This document shows, one piece after another, positions 43,850 to 56,800 of a DNA stretch of 64,000 bases. A program made the position numbers and the translations under genes. The notes under the pieces were generated by a model. The model searched no databases. It had not been told where the DNA came from and worked only from the letters and a program-made list of their open reading frames with translations. The first letter of the stretch is position 1. Each line of letters begins with the position of its first letter. Origin of the DNA: Chloranthus sessilifolius (taxonomy: Eukaryota; Streptophyta; Magnoliopsida; Chloranthales; Chloranthaceae); contig CM037597.1 of the NCBI GenBank assembly GCA_021018995.1, positions 9,189,299 to 9,253,298 of the forward strand. The letters run 5' to 3'.

Positions 43850-45480
43850 TTAGTAAGTGATTGACATGTCATTCTTGGCATTGTAAAACAAGCATTGGTT
43901 AGGAGTGTGCATCCCGTGGTGTTGTAGTTGATTATCAAGAAAAGCAGTCCAAGGAAAAAACAACAGCTCGAGTAAGGCACGGAAATGATCCAATTCCCAA
44001 TTGGCTTTGGCGATTAGGGTTTGCAGTTGGTAGATTAGAGTTTGGCGAAATTTCGGGTTGGGAAAGAGGAAAAGGGTATAAGAGAGAGATGCCAACACTC
44101 CCCCTCAAGTTGGTAGATTAGAGTTTGTCTACAATCTTACCACACCCTTCATATTGTTATTATATATATGACATATAATAGGATTTCATGTACCTCACTA
44201 ACTCCCATATACATGTGCTATATTCACTAGTGACACAACTGACTAGTATAAGTGAGATGCCGACACTCCCCCTCAAGTTGGTGCATCAATGTGGATAATG
44301 CCCAACTTGAGGTGATGTCATGCAACCTTGTTCTTCTAACAGATTTAGTGGGAATATCAACAAGTTGATCTTTGGAAGTCACTTGTGGAGTACAAATTTC
44401 ATCAGATTCTACTTTCTCGTGTATGAAGTGACAATCCACTTCAACATGTTTAGTCCTCGTGATAAATATGGTTCTCGACTATATGAAGTGCAACTTCATT
44501 GTCACAATAGAGCTCCATAGGTAGCTTCACATGTATTCCAAAATCCGTGAAGAAAATGAATCACATCCCTCCACGTGCCCCTTAAGACATGCCTCTAAAA
44601 TTATGCTTCAGCAATAGAATTTGATATAGTAGGTTGCTGCTTATTCTTTCATGTGACCAGATTACCTCCAAGGAATGTATAATAGCCAGTGGTGGGCCTC
44701 CTATGATATGAATTCTCTCGCTTCATATTGTTTCTTCACATCAAATTGATGGAGGGTCCATCTCTTATGAGCAGCGAAAAATAAGAGGACACAAATATAA
44801 TTTAACTTAGCGACTGGGACAAATGTATCATGATAATCAATTCCATAGGTTTGTGCAAATCCTTTAGCAACCATCCAAGCTTTATACCGTTCAACTGAAT
44901 CATCTGGCCAATATTTATAATATTAATCCACTTGAGCCAACAATTTTTTTCCCTTTTGATAATATGGTCACTTCCAAAGTATTGTTTTGCTCAAGGGACT
45001 TCATCTCTTGAATCATAGCCTCATCCCACTTTGGTTGGCACATACATCGGTAACACTACAGGGAATATATATAGCATCTAAAGCTTAGATAATGATGAAG
45101 GTAAAGCAGAAAGAGATCAATATGATACAAACTTATGAATAGGATGGAACGTACAAGTTCCTTTATGCAATGCAATAGTCATGTCTATATCAGTGATAGG
45201 AGGAGGTTCACTTGCTTGTGAAATTTGGTTCATGATGTAAGAGAGGATGGACTTGCTCTTCTTTCTCCCGAATAAATACTTGACGAAAATTCTTTTGAAT
45301 ATGCTCTTGTTTTGTCTCTCCTTTGGCACATCTTTGGTTTGTCCTTCCATATTTACTTGCACTCCTTGTAGAAACAAGCCTTCAATATGAGGCGATGCCT
45401 CATGTATGGGATATGGTAGAGGCAGTGTTCTCTTCCTTGCTACTCTCCACCTCAAGAGGACACTGGGTACTACAAACACA
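43850..45480 (-). mobile_element. Ty1/copia remnant L, internally deleted
   Basis: The minus strand begins in the integrase-RT linker (45479-45130, with DIDMTIALHKGTCTFHP). It continues with the RT start (about 44960-44740: WPDDSVERYKAWMVAKGFAQ, TYGIDYHDTF, PVAKL) and then jumps to the RNase H/C-terminal end (44500-44280: VTSKDQLVDIPTKSV). The palm domain is deleted. A polypurine AACTTGAGGGGGAGTG lies at 44263-44278 and again at 44097-44112, each followed by the same LTR-start-like word. The 3' LTR thus lies below 44262. Confidence 0.75.
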
Positions 45481-45484
45481 CAAA

Positions 45485-46430
45485 CAAAATTGGATTTGGC
45501 AATTATTCAGTGGGTCTCAGTTTGGTTCAATTTGGATAAATTCGTGAATTGATTTGAAAAATTTTAGGAATATTTTTAAGCAATAAAAATAGGTGTATTA
45601 CATGATCCACATACCTAACAAATTATGTCTTGATAAGTCAGTCATAAAAAGTATAATATGGAACACAATTACACTAAAATTCACACGTCACACTTGATAA
45701 GAAATAGTGCTAAATGTAATTTTGTTAAAAAAAAGGGGCTGTTCCAATTCTTTATTTGGAACGAGTCCTTTACCATATCTAAGCTCAGAAGGAATCATGC
45801 AGCAAACCAAGAGATGGCTTATCAATTTGGTGGTCATGATCATCAGTGGATCCATTAAATGAATCACTTTTTTATGGGTCATAACCTACATTAACCACGG
45901 CCGTTGCATTATCCTCTGTGTAGAGTATTGTCTGATAGCTTTATCGTTTTTTATAGAAGTTGACAAGAAATTGCATGGTTAGGATTATCTGATTAGTCTG
46001 ATTTTTTGGTTTAACCATTCATCCATGATGTACCCTTTTTCAGTTAACCCATCCATGTGACTCGTGTCATTTTTTATCCTCTTTGTGCATTGTAATTAGC
46101 AATGAACATTGGTAGATATTGGAATGGCAAATAGTGCTCTGTGGCTGCTACAAGAGGAAGAAGAAGAAATAATTTCTTTAAAAATAAAAAAGTTACATGA
46201 AAGAAAATCTCGGCCGAGTGTTCGGTGCGTCACCAAAAATAGAAGATGTTTTGTGTGTCACCAAAAAAAAGGAAAAAAGTTTATTAATTCTACGGATTCA
46301 AGGTTTTTGTGGTAAAAATAGGGGAAAAAATTAAAAAGAAAAAAAAGAAAACTTAGTGTTTTTTTACAATCGTTAGAGGCGTGGCAGAGATTCACTGCTC
46401 AAAGAGAAGTGGCTGGAGATTGAGAGCATT
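45485..46430. other. Intron sequence, nothing recognised
   Basis: AT-rich with poly(A)-like runs (46190-46360). No protein similarity on either strand. Confidence 0.5.
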
Positions 46431-46494
46431 ATTTTTTTTTTAAGACGATAACAAAGATTTCTATTAAAAAATCAGAGAAAAGGAACAAGAAGCC

Positions 46495-46745
46495 CAGGAT
46501 CAAAATATCGTCCGACACCGATACGTATCGGTTTGGGACCTGAATGATACGGTAAATTCGGTATTTCTCGGGGCTCCTTAAAAACAGTCAAATTATCGGT
46601 CAATTTATCGTCTAATGTATCGTCCAGTGAGGTCCCCCTGCTTCAAGTGACGAAGGAAATATACAGGTATGTATCGTCCGGAACCGATACGTATCGGTTT
46701 TAGAGCTGGACAATACGTACCGGTTTTCCGAATTTTTGACCCATG
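46495..46745. mobile_element. MITE of the TATCG family (E-2)
   Basis: It starts CAGGATCAAAATATCGTCC and ends TTTTTGACCCATG. The interior has ACCGATACGTATCGGTTT twice. Ends match element E (15658-16465). The LINE reads on at both sides, but no clear target duplication is left. Confidence 0.65.
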
Positions 46746-46759
46746 GGCGTAACCTTAGT

Positions 46760-47223
46760 GGGTAGTATGGGGCTACCTGAACAAGGCACCGAAAAAAAGA
46801 AACCCAAAAGCCCCGCAAACCTCACCCCATGGGCCAGAAACAAGCAGCTCCAAGAGTGCAGAAACAGTCCCCATCACCCGCCGGCTGCTCCAAGACTACT
46901 ACGAACAGCAGTCCTCCCAAAGTCTAAGGAAGTGTTGAAGACCCTCATCTTGCACGCATTCCACCTGACGACCAGATCTCTGATGTCTCGAATATTGAGC
47001 AAGAACGGCTTCGCCTTACGAGCAAAGATCCCAATACTTCTTTCCATCCAGATCGCCCAAAAAATCTTATACACTGTTAGCGGCCATAGGTCTTTCCTCG
47101 TGTCCTCAAGCTTTATCTCTTTCCACATTTCCATCATTTGAGTCGGCCAAATGGGAGAACCCACTCCACCTTAAAAATCTGACTCCATATACAGCGAGCA
47201 AAAGGACAATGCAGGAAAATATG
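46760..47223 (-). pseudogene. LINE-B ORF2 C-terminal part
   Basis: The minus strand reads HIFLHCPFAR at the insertion edge (end of zf-RVT), then GSPIWPTQMMEMWKEIKLED, RKDLWPLTVYKIFWAIWMER and VRWNACKMRV. The same segment occurs in LINE-A (36200-35940). The frame shifts once near 47165. Confidence 0.75.
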
Positions 47224-48158
47224 TGACACGGGACAACAACCCTAAAATGCGGAATATGATTTTTATGCAGATTTTGCCGAAATTAAATAAAATTAAATCA
47301 AGCTTAATCTCAAAACTATCTTAAATACCTTAGGGTTCAGAGAATTCAGGTTGGTAGATCACACGAGATCTAGGTAGGGTCCAGTTCGATGCGCAAGTAC
47401 TTTTCGAGTCGAGGCAAGATTGGCCTAGAGATAGAACTCTAGCTTTTTTCAGGCTTAGGCGCTCGTCTTCGGTCCGATGTAGATTCACGAATTCCAAGTT
47501 GGGTTGTGAAAGGGATTTGCGGTTTGCAATAGGCTTATGGTTTTCGACTCGGTTTATGGTTTGGAACGGGTGTTGGCTTTGTGTGGTTTAGGGTTTCAAA
47601 AGGGTTTTAGGGTTTTGGGGAAATTAGGCTATGATTTAGAAAAGCAAACACAGATCGAAAGTAACAAATAGAATGGAGAAGATAACAATGGCTTTTGGGA
47701 ATCACTCCCTTGGCCTCACACCAAACCCATCTCAAGCAAAGATTATTCAATCATAAAAGCATTCAAATAATCAATCAATTCTACTAAAAGTCTTTACAAG
47801 CCTCTATATATAGGTTACCAATAATTAAGTTCGAAATAAAGAGTTCTAATACTAATAAAACACAAAAAGGGAGTTTTCGCATGAAATCCAGTTTTACGGG
47901 CTCGCTCGTGCGAGTTTTTATCATCGCTCGAGCGAGTTTAAGTGATCGCTCACGCGATGCTCGCTTGAGCGATTTTAAGTACTCGCTCGCGCGAGGGTTC
48001 TCTACGTCGTTCTCCTCGCGTGCAGCGTTGCTCTCCTCGCGGTTTGTGTCCGTTCCTCCTCTGAAGCTACGGTTCTCGAGCTTCCTCTATGCTTCTTCCG
48101 ACGCCGATAGAACCGGTGCGGTCCGAATCCAATGTCCATGTAAGTGGCATCCCCGTCA
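47224..48158 (-). repeat. 3' LTR of element B
   Basis: 935 bp. In element orientation it starts TGACGGGGATGCC and holds the palindromic tract (48000-47898) and TATA (47812-47803). Confidence 0.93.
47898..48000. repeat. CTCGAGCGAG/CGCGCGAG palindromic tract, LTR B
   Basis: CTCGCTCGTGCGAG, TCGCTCGAGCGAG, TCGCTCACGCGATGCTCG and CTCGCTCGCGCGAG follow one another, interspersed with TTTAAGT. It starts 89 bp from the TATA box. The copy at 53588-53692 is equivalent and keeps more perfect palindromes. Confidence 0.9.
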
Positions 48159-48179
48159 ATTCCCCTAGACCAAAAAGGT

Positions 48180-48663
48180 TTCATCACCGATGAAACACGC
48201 TCGTGGTAGATGTCTAGCAAGTCGGGGTTTAGACACCGAACTTCATTCTTGTGGACTCACGTGTTTTTGGACTCCGGTTTGCCGACCCATTTGACCAAGT
48301 ACTTCTGGAATCCCCTATCATGTGTAGAGACGGCATGATCGTTGATTATATCCTTTATCTCATCTGATCTCTGTCTGCTTGGGGAAGGAAGAGGTATAGG
48401 TTGCAAGGATTGGATTAGAATTTGAGGCTAGGAGGTGGCTGGAGTGGGTTTTCAGGAGGTGGGGTAAAACCCAAGTAAGGAACCAAATCCTCCACATTGA
48501 GCGTTGAACTAACCCCCGTACCTGGAGGAAGTTCAAGTACGTATGCATTAGGACCACTCTTAGCCAAAATTCTAAAAGGCCATGTGCCTCGAGATTGGAG
48601 CTTCTTGGCAGATCCCGATGGGAACCACTCAGGCCTAACCTGGACCATCACATAATCACCCAT
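48180..48663 (-). pseudogene. Element B integrase C-terminus and chromodomain
   Basis: HMGDYVMVQVRPEWFPSG, KLQSRGTWPFRILAKSGPNA and LNVEDLVPYLG are the GPY/F module of gypsy integrases. After a stop and frame change, DEIKDIINDHAVSTHDRGFQ and KYLVKWVGKPESKN (about 48370-48270) match the chromodomain of plant chromoviruses, thought to guide insertion. The tail reads to 48180. Confidence 0.8.
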
Positions 48664-48754
48664 GTGAAATTCTTTAGAACGCCTGTAAGCATCTGCAGAT
48701 AATTTATATTGATTGTTGCTTGAATTAATTTTCTATTTAATTTCGGCATGCAAG

Positions 48755-49980
48755 CTATGAATATGTTGTGCAAATGCATTGGCTGACTCTGACACTATGG
48801 GATGCAGACATGGGGATCAAATTTAATGGGATCCTAGGCCTATGACCATGTACTACCTCAAAAGGACTCATGCCTATGGACCTACTGACAGAATTATTAT
48901 ATGCAAACTTAGGTGTGGGTAAGATGGTATCCCAGGTCCTAACATGATCACCGACAAGACTACGAAGGAGATTCCCAAGGCTCCTATTGGTGCTTTCGGT
49001 TTGGCCATCCGTTTGAGGGTGGTAAGCTGTAGAGAATTGGAGTAATGTGCCCATCATGTGCCAAGGGTCTTCCAAAAATAGCTCGTAAATTTAACATCCC
49101 TATCAGACACAATGGTTTTAAACAACCCATGAAGACGTACTACCTCTGCGAAAAATAATTTAGCAATATGAGATGCATCGGAGGTTTTGGAACACGGGAT
49201 CAAGTGGGTCATCTTGGAAAATCAGTCCACTACGACATAGATGGAATCGTGCTTCCTAGGGGTCTTAGGAAGTCCAAGCATGAAGTCCATAGAGAGGTCT
49301 TGCCACGGTGTATGTGGCACGGGTAAAGGAGTGTACAAGCCGGTATTTTGTTTGGTCTGTTTTGACACTTGGCAAGTACGACATTGTTTGACAACCCGAG
49401 CGACATCTCTCATTAGGCTAGGCCAAAAGAACCTATCCTCTACAAGCGCAACAATTTAATTACGCCCGAAATGTCTGGCCATCCCTCCAACATGTTACTC
49501 CCAAATGAGAAAGTCACGCAATGAAGTGCGAGGGATGCAAAGGCGATTGCCTTTGAATAAGTGCCCATCCTGAATGGTGTACACGGAGTGTGTGCTAGTC
49601 GGGTTACTAAGGAGAGCAGTGTACTCAACCCCAAAATCTGGGCACTCAGGGTACTCATCCTTTAACTTTTCGAACCCGATGACCTCGGTGCTCATTGTGT
49701 GCAAAGTCACCACTCGCCGACTAAGTGCATCAGCGGCTCTATTTTCAGCACCGGCCTTATGCTTTAACACGAATGTGAACCCTTGAAGGTACTCAACCCA
49801 CTTCGTATGCCTTGGGTTCAACTTCTTCTGTGAAGCAAGAAAGCTTAAGGCTTCATGGTCAGAAAACAGCACAAATTCCTGCGGTCTAAGGTAATGTTTC
49901 CAATACCAAAGAGATCGAACGACCGCATAGAACTCTGTCATAGGTGGAGTATTTTTGCTTCGCCTCATTAAGTTTTTCAC
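48755..49980 (-). pseudogene. Element B RNase H end and integrase
   Basis: The start is FVLFSDHEALSFLASQKKLN, LKHKAGAENRAADALSRR (RNase H end), then a zinc region with VVKQCRTCQVSKQTKQN, PWQDLSMDFMLGLPKT (first Asp of DDE), and FSTAYHPQTDGQTESTNRSL with the catalytic Glu. Stops at 49458-49456 and near 49220 and a frameshift near 49100 split it into pieces. Confidence 0.85.
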
Positions 49981-51121
49981 TAAAATAGGCCACGGGGTGA
50001 CCCTCTTGGCTAAGCACTCCTATGCCTACACCCGATGCATCGCATGCGACTTCAAAGACTTTGGAAAAGTCCGGTAAGCACATGACGGGTGCACTACTCA
50101 TTTGTTGTTTGATCTCAGCAAAGGCTTTCGTTGCTGCTTTGCCCCATTTAAAGTCCCCCCTTTTCATGCAATCAGTGATTGGGGCCATGATGGTGCTAAA
50201 ACTTCTGATGAAGCGACGATAAAAAGTAGTCAAACCATGGAAGCTATGGACATCGTGTATGTTCTTAGGCTCGGGCCACTCCACAATGGCTCTATCCTTT
50301 TCGGGGTCCGCGACCATTCCATCGGCCGAGATAATAAATCCCAAGAAAACAACATAACGTTGCATGAAGGTGCATTTCTTGAGATTTGCAAACAACTTCT
50401 CGCCTTTGAGGGTTTCACAAACCAACCTAAGGTGGGTTAAGTGTTGTTCCTTGTCATAACTGTAGATCAAGATGTCATCAAAATAAACAACAAGGAATTT
50501 GCCTAGAAACAGTCTCAACACTTGGGTCATAAGTCGCATGAAAGTGTTCGGGGCATTAGAAAGCCTAAAAGGCATGACCATTCACTCACAAAGACCATCC
50601 TTAGTCTTAAAGGCGGTTTTCCACTCATCACCGAGGCGGATGCGGACTTGATGGTAGCCACTCTTAAGGTCTATCTTTGAAAAGATAGTGGCACCAACCA
50701 TCATATCGAGCATATCATCGAGCCTTGGTATGGGAAACCGATACTTAACTGTAATCTTATTAATTGCACGACTATCCACACACATGCGCCACGTACCATC
50801 TTTCTTAGTAGTGAGTAGGGCAGGTACGGCACACGGGCTCAGACTTTCTTGGATGAACCCCTTCTGAAGGAGCTCATTGACTTTCCGAGTTAATTCGGCG
50901 TACTCAACCGGATTCAACCTATAGTGGAGCAGGTTCGGTAAGGTAGATCCAGGAACCAAGTCTATTGCATGTTGGACATCACGCAAGGGAGGGAGTTCGT
51001 TTGGTAAGTCTTCAGGGAAGACATCCGTAAACTCTTTTAAAATCAGCTCAACCTCCTTGGGATATTCGCTCACCGACTCGGGAGCACTCTCTATAGTGAC
51101 AACTACGTACACCACACTCAT
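49900..51121 (-). pseudogene. Element B reverse transcriptase and RNase H
   Basis: [73 protein letters not shown] (first Asp kept), a TGA in place of the usual Trp codon at 50581-50579, then [28 protein letters not shown] (palm Asp pair intact) and [18 protein letters not shown] (RNase H). One internal stop separates it into two long frames. Confidence 0.9.
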
Positions 51122-51129
51122 CTTTCGAT

Positions 51130-51830
51130 GCTTTCTCGAACTCAGAAGGGCTCACAATATTAATGGATTTAGAAGACTCGCCCTTCTTTTCGGCGGTGTT
51201 GGTCGAGGGTGTTTTGGGAGGCAAAAGGTGTAAAGTGATCTTTTTGCCCTTATGCATGAACGTGCAAATGTTTGTTCGACCAGAAAGAGTCACGTCCATG
51301 TCGTAGAGTCACGGCCTTCCCAAAATGATATGGCCCGCATCCATCGGCACCACATCGCACCATAACGTGTCCGAATAAGAACCTAACTAAATCGATACAC
51401 GACACCTTTTCGACACGAGAATGGATGAAGAATTGACCCATGCGACTTTATAAGGTCTCGGGTGGGCTTCAGGTGTAAGCCCTAAGCGGCAGACTACATG
51501 AGTGGATATTACATTAGTACAACTACCGCTATCCACGATCACCCTACAGTTCTTTTCTCCAAATCTGGCATAGGTGTGGAAGATGTTCTCCCTACGCCAG
51601 TCATCCTTTTCATCCCGTTGAGGCTGTGCAAGGGCACACCTCACAACTAAAGCATAACCAATAGCATCTCCCTCTTCATCACTGGGTGTGCTAACTGGTT
51701 CAAATACTTCATCTTCAACCACTACCTCATCATCATCCTCCTCTCCCTCAATGAAGAGAGTCCTTTGGGGTTCTTTCGTAGGGCATTGAGCGGCAAAGTG
51801 TCCCATCCCATGACATTTATAGCACTTTAC
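51130..51830 (-). pseudogene. Element B zinc knuckle and protease
   Basis: CYKCHGMGHFAAQCP (51826-51782) is a CCHC knuckle. An acidic linker (EGEEDDDEVVVEDEVFEPVS) leads to CRVIVDSGSCTNVIS with the DSG active site (51550-51510). KVAWVNSSSI and a protease C-terminal half in other frames follow. A stop at 51386-51384 breaks the frame. Confidence 0.85.
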
Positions 51831-51902
51831 TTGAGAATGAACCCTTGAGGATTCTCCAACTACACCTTTTCCCTTTTCAAACCTAGAATTGGTAGGGGCG
51901 GG

Positions 51903-52776
51903 TTATGTAGGTTTGGGAGGAGGATTGAATCGTCTCTCACCGGATCGTTGATTATTATATTGTGGCTCGGCTCTCTTCACCACCGTAGTTTTCAAGTATC
52001 GTTCAAGATCTTGCACAACGGCATAGCATCTTTCAAGAGTTTCTACGGGGTGAGAAATCCATTCTTTTTTCAAATCAAGTGGCAATCCAGTGCGGAATCT
52101 AGAGAGAATGATTTCAGGGTCTTTCGATACTTTTGCCCTCATCATGAACTCTTCGAATTTGGCAATGTAATCGGTCACAGGCATACCACCTTGGCGTAAA
52201 TTTTGCCATTGGTCGAGGAGGCGTTGATGGTATGATAAAGGAACATACTTCTTAGTAAGTCGTTCATTCATGTCGTCCCAACAGGTAATAGGAGGGCAAC
52301 CCGCGTTCACCCTAATGCGCTCAACATTGAGCCAGAAAAGTCGAGCTTGACCAACCAATTTCATTTTCGCAAGTCTAACGCAACGGTCGTCATTCATGGC
52401 ATACCAATCAAAGTGTTGGTCCATGTCAGAAAGCCAATCGAGGAAGACGATAGGGTACATTCTTCCATCGAAAGTCGGAATCTCAACTCGAACATTCTTT
52501 AGGAGTTGAACTTCGGGGTCATAGTCATCTCTACGATGATCCCTACGGTTCTGATTGTCTTGGCGACCATTACGTTCAAAGCGTGGACATTCATGCTCTT
52601 GGTGTTGATTTTCCAGCCCACCCATCGCTTCCAGTTGGTTGATTCGATCACGTAATCTATCATTACCAACTCCTAGGGACGTTTGGGCTTGCTCAATGGT
52701 ATTTAGACGTGCACTAATCGCACCCAATTCTTCTCACATACCGTTAAGGGCATTGAGAATCGCACTCGAGTCCATG
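51903..52776 (-). pseudogene. Element B gag
   Basis: It starts MDSSAILNALNGM at 52776, with a stop four codons before GAISARLNTIEQAQTSLG. Next are VEIPTFDGRMYPIVFLDWLS, AKMKLVGQARLFWLNVERIR, LDQWQNLRQGGMPVTDYIAK and LERCYAVVQDLERYL. This is a gypsy capsid-type gag, 274 codons open after the stop. The same family occurs in elements A and C. Confidence 0.88.
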
Positions 52777-52884
52777 GTAATCACAAGCTCTATTAGGGTT
52801 CTAATATGGAATGCAATATGGACTCTAAAACAATGCAATAAAGTAAATATGACAAGTAAAGATGCCCTAACCTAGAAAACCTAG

Positions 52885-52900
52885 GGCTCTGATACCAAAA
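52885..52900 (-). other. Primer-binding site of element B
   Basis: TTTTGGTATCAGAGCC on the minus strand right inside the 5' LTR; the same site as in element A. Confidence 0.8.
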
Positions 52901-52901
52901 C

Positions 52902-53846
52902 TTACGCGAGACAACAACCCTAAAATGCGGAATATGATTTTTATGCAGATTTTGCCGAAATTAAATAAAATTAAATCAAGCTTAATCTCAAAACTATCTT
53001 AAATACCTTAGGGTTCAGAGAATTCAGGTTGGTAGATCACACGAGATCTAGGTAGGGTCCAGTCCGATGCGCAAGTACTTTTCGAGTCGAGGCAAGATCG
53101 GCCTAGAGGTAGAACTGTAGCTTTTTCCAGGCTTAGGCGCTCGTCTTCGGTTTTATGTAAATTCACGGATTCCAAATTGGGTTGTGAAAGGGATTTGCGG
53201 TTTGCAATAGGCTTATGGTTTTCAACTCGGTTTATGGTTTGGAACGGGTGTTGGCTTTGTGTGGTTTAGGGTTTCAAAAGGGTTTAGGGTTTTGGGGATC
53301 ACAAGGCAGAAATTAGGCTATGGTTTAGAAAAGCAAACACAGATCAAAAGTAACAAATAGAATAGAGAAGATAACAATGACTTTTGGGAATCACTCCCTT
53401 GGCCTCACACCAAACCCATCTCAGGCAAAGATTATTCAATCATAAAAGCATTCAAATAATCAATCAAGTCTACTAAAAGTCTTTACAAGCCTCTATATAT
53501 AGGTTACCAATAATTAAGTTCGAAATAAAGAGTTCTAATACTAATAAAACACAAAAAGGGAGTTTTCGCATGAAATCCAGTCTTACGGGCTCGCTCGCGC
53601 GAGTTTTATCATCGCTCGAGCGAGTTTAAGTGATCGCTCGCGCGATGCTCGCTCGAGCGATTTTAAGTACTCGCTCGCGCGAGGGTTCTCTACGTCGTTC
53701 TCCTCGTGTGCAGCATTGCTCTCCTTGTGGTTTGCGTCCGTTCCTCCTCTGAGGCTACGATACTTCGGCTTCCTCTACGCTTCTTCCAACGCCGATAGAA
53801 CCGGTGCGGTCCGAATCCAATGTCCATGTAAGTGGCGTCCCTGTCA
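52902..53846 (-). repeat. 5' LTR of element B
   Basis: 945 bp. TATA at 53501-53492 and palindromic tract at 53692-53588. It is followed on the + strand by ATATG and LINE-B. Confidence 0.93.
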
Positions 53847-56800
53847 ATATGAGCCGCCGATTCTCTCCCCCTCATACACAGCATGCATTTGTCAATCACC
53901 GGGATGTTTCTTCGGATTAGTTGATCCCTAGTAAGGATCTTTCCTTTAGTAACCAACCAAGCAAAAAACTTAATCTTTGGCAGCATCTTAATTCTCCAAA
54001 AACCAGACCACTTTCTGTTTTCCGAAAACCCGCTATCCCGCGTCTGCAACATGTTGTAGAAAGATTTAACTGCAAATCTCCCTTTAGCCGAGTACTTGCA
54101 CTCACTCCTATTATAATTTTCCATGTTGGGAGTGATTCCCCCCAAAACATTCAAGAGATTCTGGTACTACTCCCTTTCCCAATCCCTCAAACGACGCCTA
54201 AGAGGAATGTTCCATTCAATATTACCATCAGAATTATGCACAAAATTCCTTACCACCACATCCTTAGAATCAAAGAGCCTAAAGATGTAGGGAAACTTCT
54301 GTTAAGGGGTTGTTCTCCAACACAAACATCCTTCCATAACCTAATTTTGTCGACCATCATCCCAGCTGAATTTAGTACCTTCCAAAACCTCCCGAGTACT
54401 TTCCTTAACAGCCTTGCACCAAGCAGAACTGTGGTAGGGATTGGAGTTATCCTCTTCTGGGGCTCCATATTTAGCGTAAGCAATTTGACACCATAGTCTA
54501 TTTCTCTCCTCTTCCTTGCCCATCCTGCATATCCACTTGACTAGAAGAGCTTTGTTAACAGGCTGAAGATTTCTGATTCCCAGTCCTCCATGCTCTTTAG
54601 CCTTGCAGCATTGTTCTCATCTAACCAAGTTAATCTTTTTTCTATCCCCAGCTCCTTCCCAAAGAAAATCCCTAACTATTTTTTCCAACTTCTTTGTGAT
54701 ACCCACAGGGGCACTAAGGAAAGACAGCATAAAATTTGAAATTGACGCAAAAGTAGATTTGATGAGGGTCAGCTTCCCCCATAACTTAACAATTTACTCT
54801 TCCACGTTGCCAGTCTCTTTTGGAATCTCTGAATTATCGTGTCCCATAAGCGGACCCTGCTCCTACCGAATCCCAGCGAGATCCCTAGGTAGGAAATAGG
54901 CAAAGAAGTTGTGATGCACCCGATCTTCATAGCCACCCGTTCAGTAACTTCCATGGGCATATTGATTCCAGACAAGCTGGATTTGTGCAGGTTGATTCGC
55001 TGCCCCAAAACCGCTTCAAAAATAGTTAAGATATCCTTAGTTATCTTCAGCTCCCTATCACCGTTGCTCCATTACAAAAACCCAAGGTGTCGTCCGCATA
55101 TTGAAGATGAGTGATAGAGGGACCCGACTGAGCCGAGAGAAATTCCTTTATCAAGTTGGTCTCCTCCGCCCTTTTGAAGAGATTATGAAGGGCCTCCCCA
55201 ACACAATTGAAAAGTAGTGGCGATAGCGGGTCACCCTAGCGCAGCCCTTTCCTACTTCTGAAATATCCGTGAGCGTGAGTAGCACCATTGATGAGAATCA
55301 AAAATCGGACCGATGCATAACAGCCTTTCATCCACTTTCTCCACTTGTCACCGAAACTCATCCTTTGCAAGGCGTAATCCAGGAAATCCCATTGGACTAT
55401 ATCATAAGTTTTTTCCATGTCGATTTTAAAAACCCAACCTTTGTCTTTATGCTTCTTGGTTGAGTGGATAGTTTCCGAAGCCGCGACCACAATATCCATA
55501 AGTTGTCTTCCTGGGATGAAAGCCCCTTGAATGTTAGAGATGAGCTGCCCGATAACACTCTTTAGGTGATTAGCTAAAACCTTGGCAATAAGTTTATACG
55601 CACACCCGATGAGGCTTATTGGTCGGAAATCAGACATGGAGGTAGCACCTTCACGTTTCGGGCTTAGCGCTAAGAAAGAGGAGTTCATGCTCTTCGCCAC
55701 TCTACCCATTTCATGAATCTCACGGATCATGGCCATGAAATCCTCACTAATAGTCGACCAGCAGCTCCTGAAAATTTCTGTCGTGAACCCATCCAAACGC
55801 GGAGACTTGTTGAAACCGATACTATTTAAAGCCCTTTTCACCTCATCTTCCTCGAAGATTCTTTCCAAATCAGTGGCCTTGCGAGTGGTAATAGTGTGGA
55901 AAGGGATCCCGTCCATGAGCGGTCGAAGAGTGGTCTCGGCGGAATAAAGATGTTCGTAGAATTCCACAACATTAACCGGAATTAAGGCAGGTTCAGCGTA
56001 CACCGACCCTTCAATATTGATGGAGGAGATGTGATTCTTCCTCCTCCCATTAGCAACCAGATGGAAAAATTTATTGTTTCCGTCTCCTTCCCGCAACCAA
56101 TGAGCTTTTGATTTTTTACGCCATTCCTACTCTTCTTCCAGAACCAGCAGATTGAACTCAATCTTTAGGGCTGCTCTTATATCTTTTTCGCTGTCAGAAA
56201 GTGACTCCATCTCCTCAGCTCTATCCAAAATAGCAATCTCAGCCATAATCCGATCTCTGTTCAAAGTCGACTTCCCAAAAGCCTCCTTATTCCACTCCTT
56301 AATTTTGCCCTCGAGGTTTTTTATTTTGGAGGTAAAGATGTAAGAAGGAGATCCCGTCATTCCGTCTTGGGACCACCACTCTGGTATCAAAAGCTTGAAC
56401 TCCTCATTCTGCAGCCAAGCATTATTAAATCAGAAAGGACCGGTCTAGTTCCCTCCCTTCTGTGATTATTATACGATAGTGATCGGTCTATGATCCGATA
56501 TAGTAGTAGACCACATGGTAACCGGTGGGTTCGTAAACACCTCTAAAAAACCCACCCGACACATAAATCTATCGAGCCTGCATAAAGTCAGATCATCCTG
56601 CCCATTAGACCACACGTAAATTTCCCCCTGACATCCCAAGGTCAAAAAGAGCCCCTTAAGAAATGAATCTGCGAACATCTCCCGTGCCGCATTGTCGATC
56701 AGGCCCGAATTTTTTTCTTCACGAATAAGACCATTGAAATCCCCTCCAATGCAGACCGGCAAATCCCATTTGCAGAAAACTGCACTTAACTCAAAGAACT

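Larger units (their letters stand above)
47224..53846 (-). mobile_element. Element B: complete Ty3/gypsy chromovirus
   Basis: LTRs at 47224-48158 and 52902-53846 (935 and 945 bp) share TG...CA ends (TGACACGGG / CCGTCA on the + strand). Target duplication ATATG lies at 47219-47223 and 53847-53851. The minus-strand interior has a primer site, gag with CCHC, protease, RT, RNase H, integrase and a C-terminal chromodomain-like segment: the full chromovirus order in 4.7 kb. In-frame stops in gag, RT and integrase show it is dead. LTR pairs differ by several percent by eye. Confidence 0.95.

Noticed and set aside
45117..45479. Host protein of 120 codons
   Set aside because: Contains the copia integrase-RT linker motif and leads into RT; part of element L.
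53921..54496. 191-codon + strand open frame
   Set aside because: Opposite the LINE-B zf-RVT/RT C-terminal region; a shadow frame.
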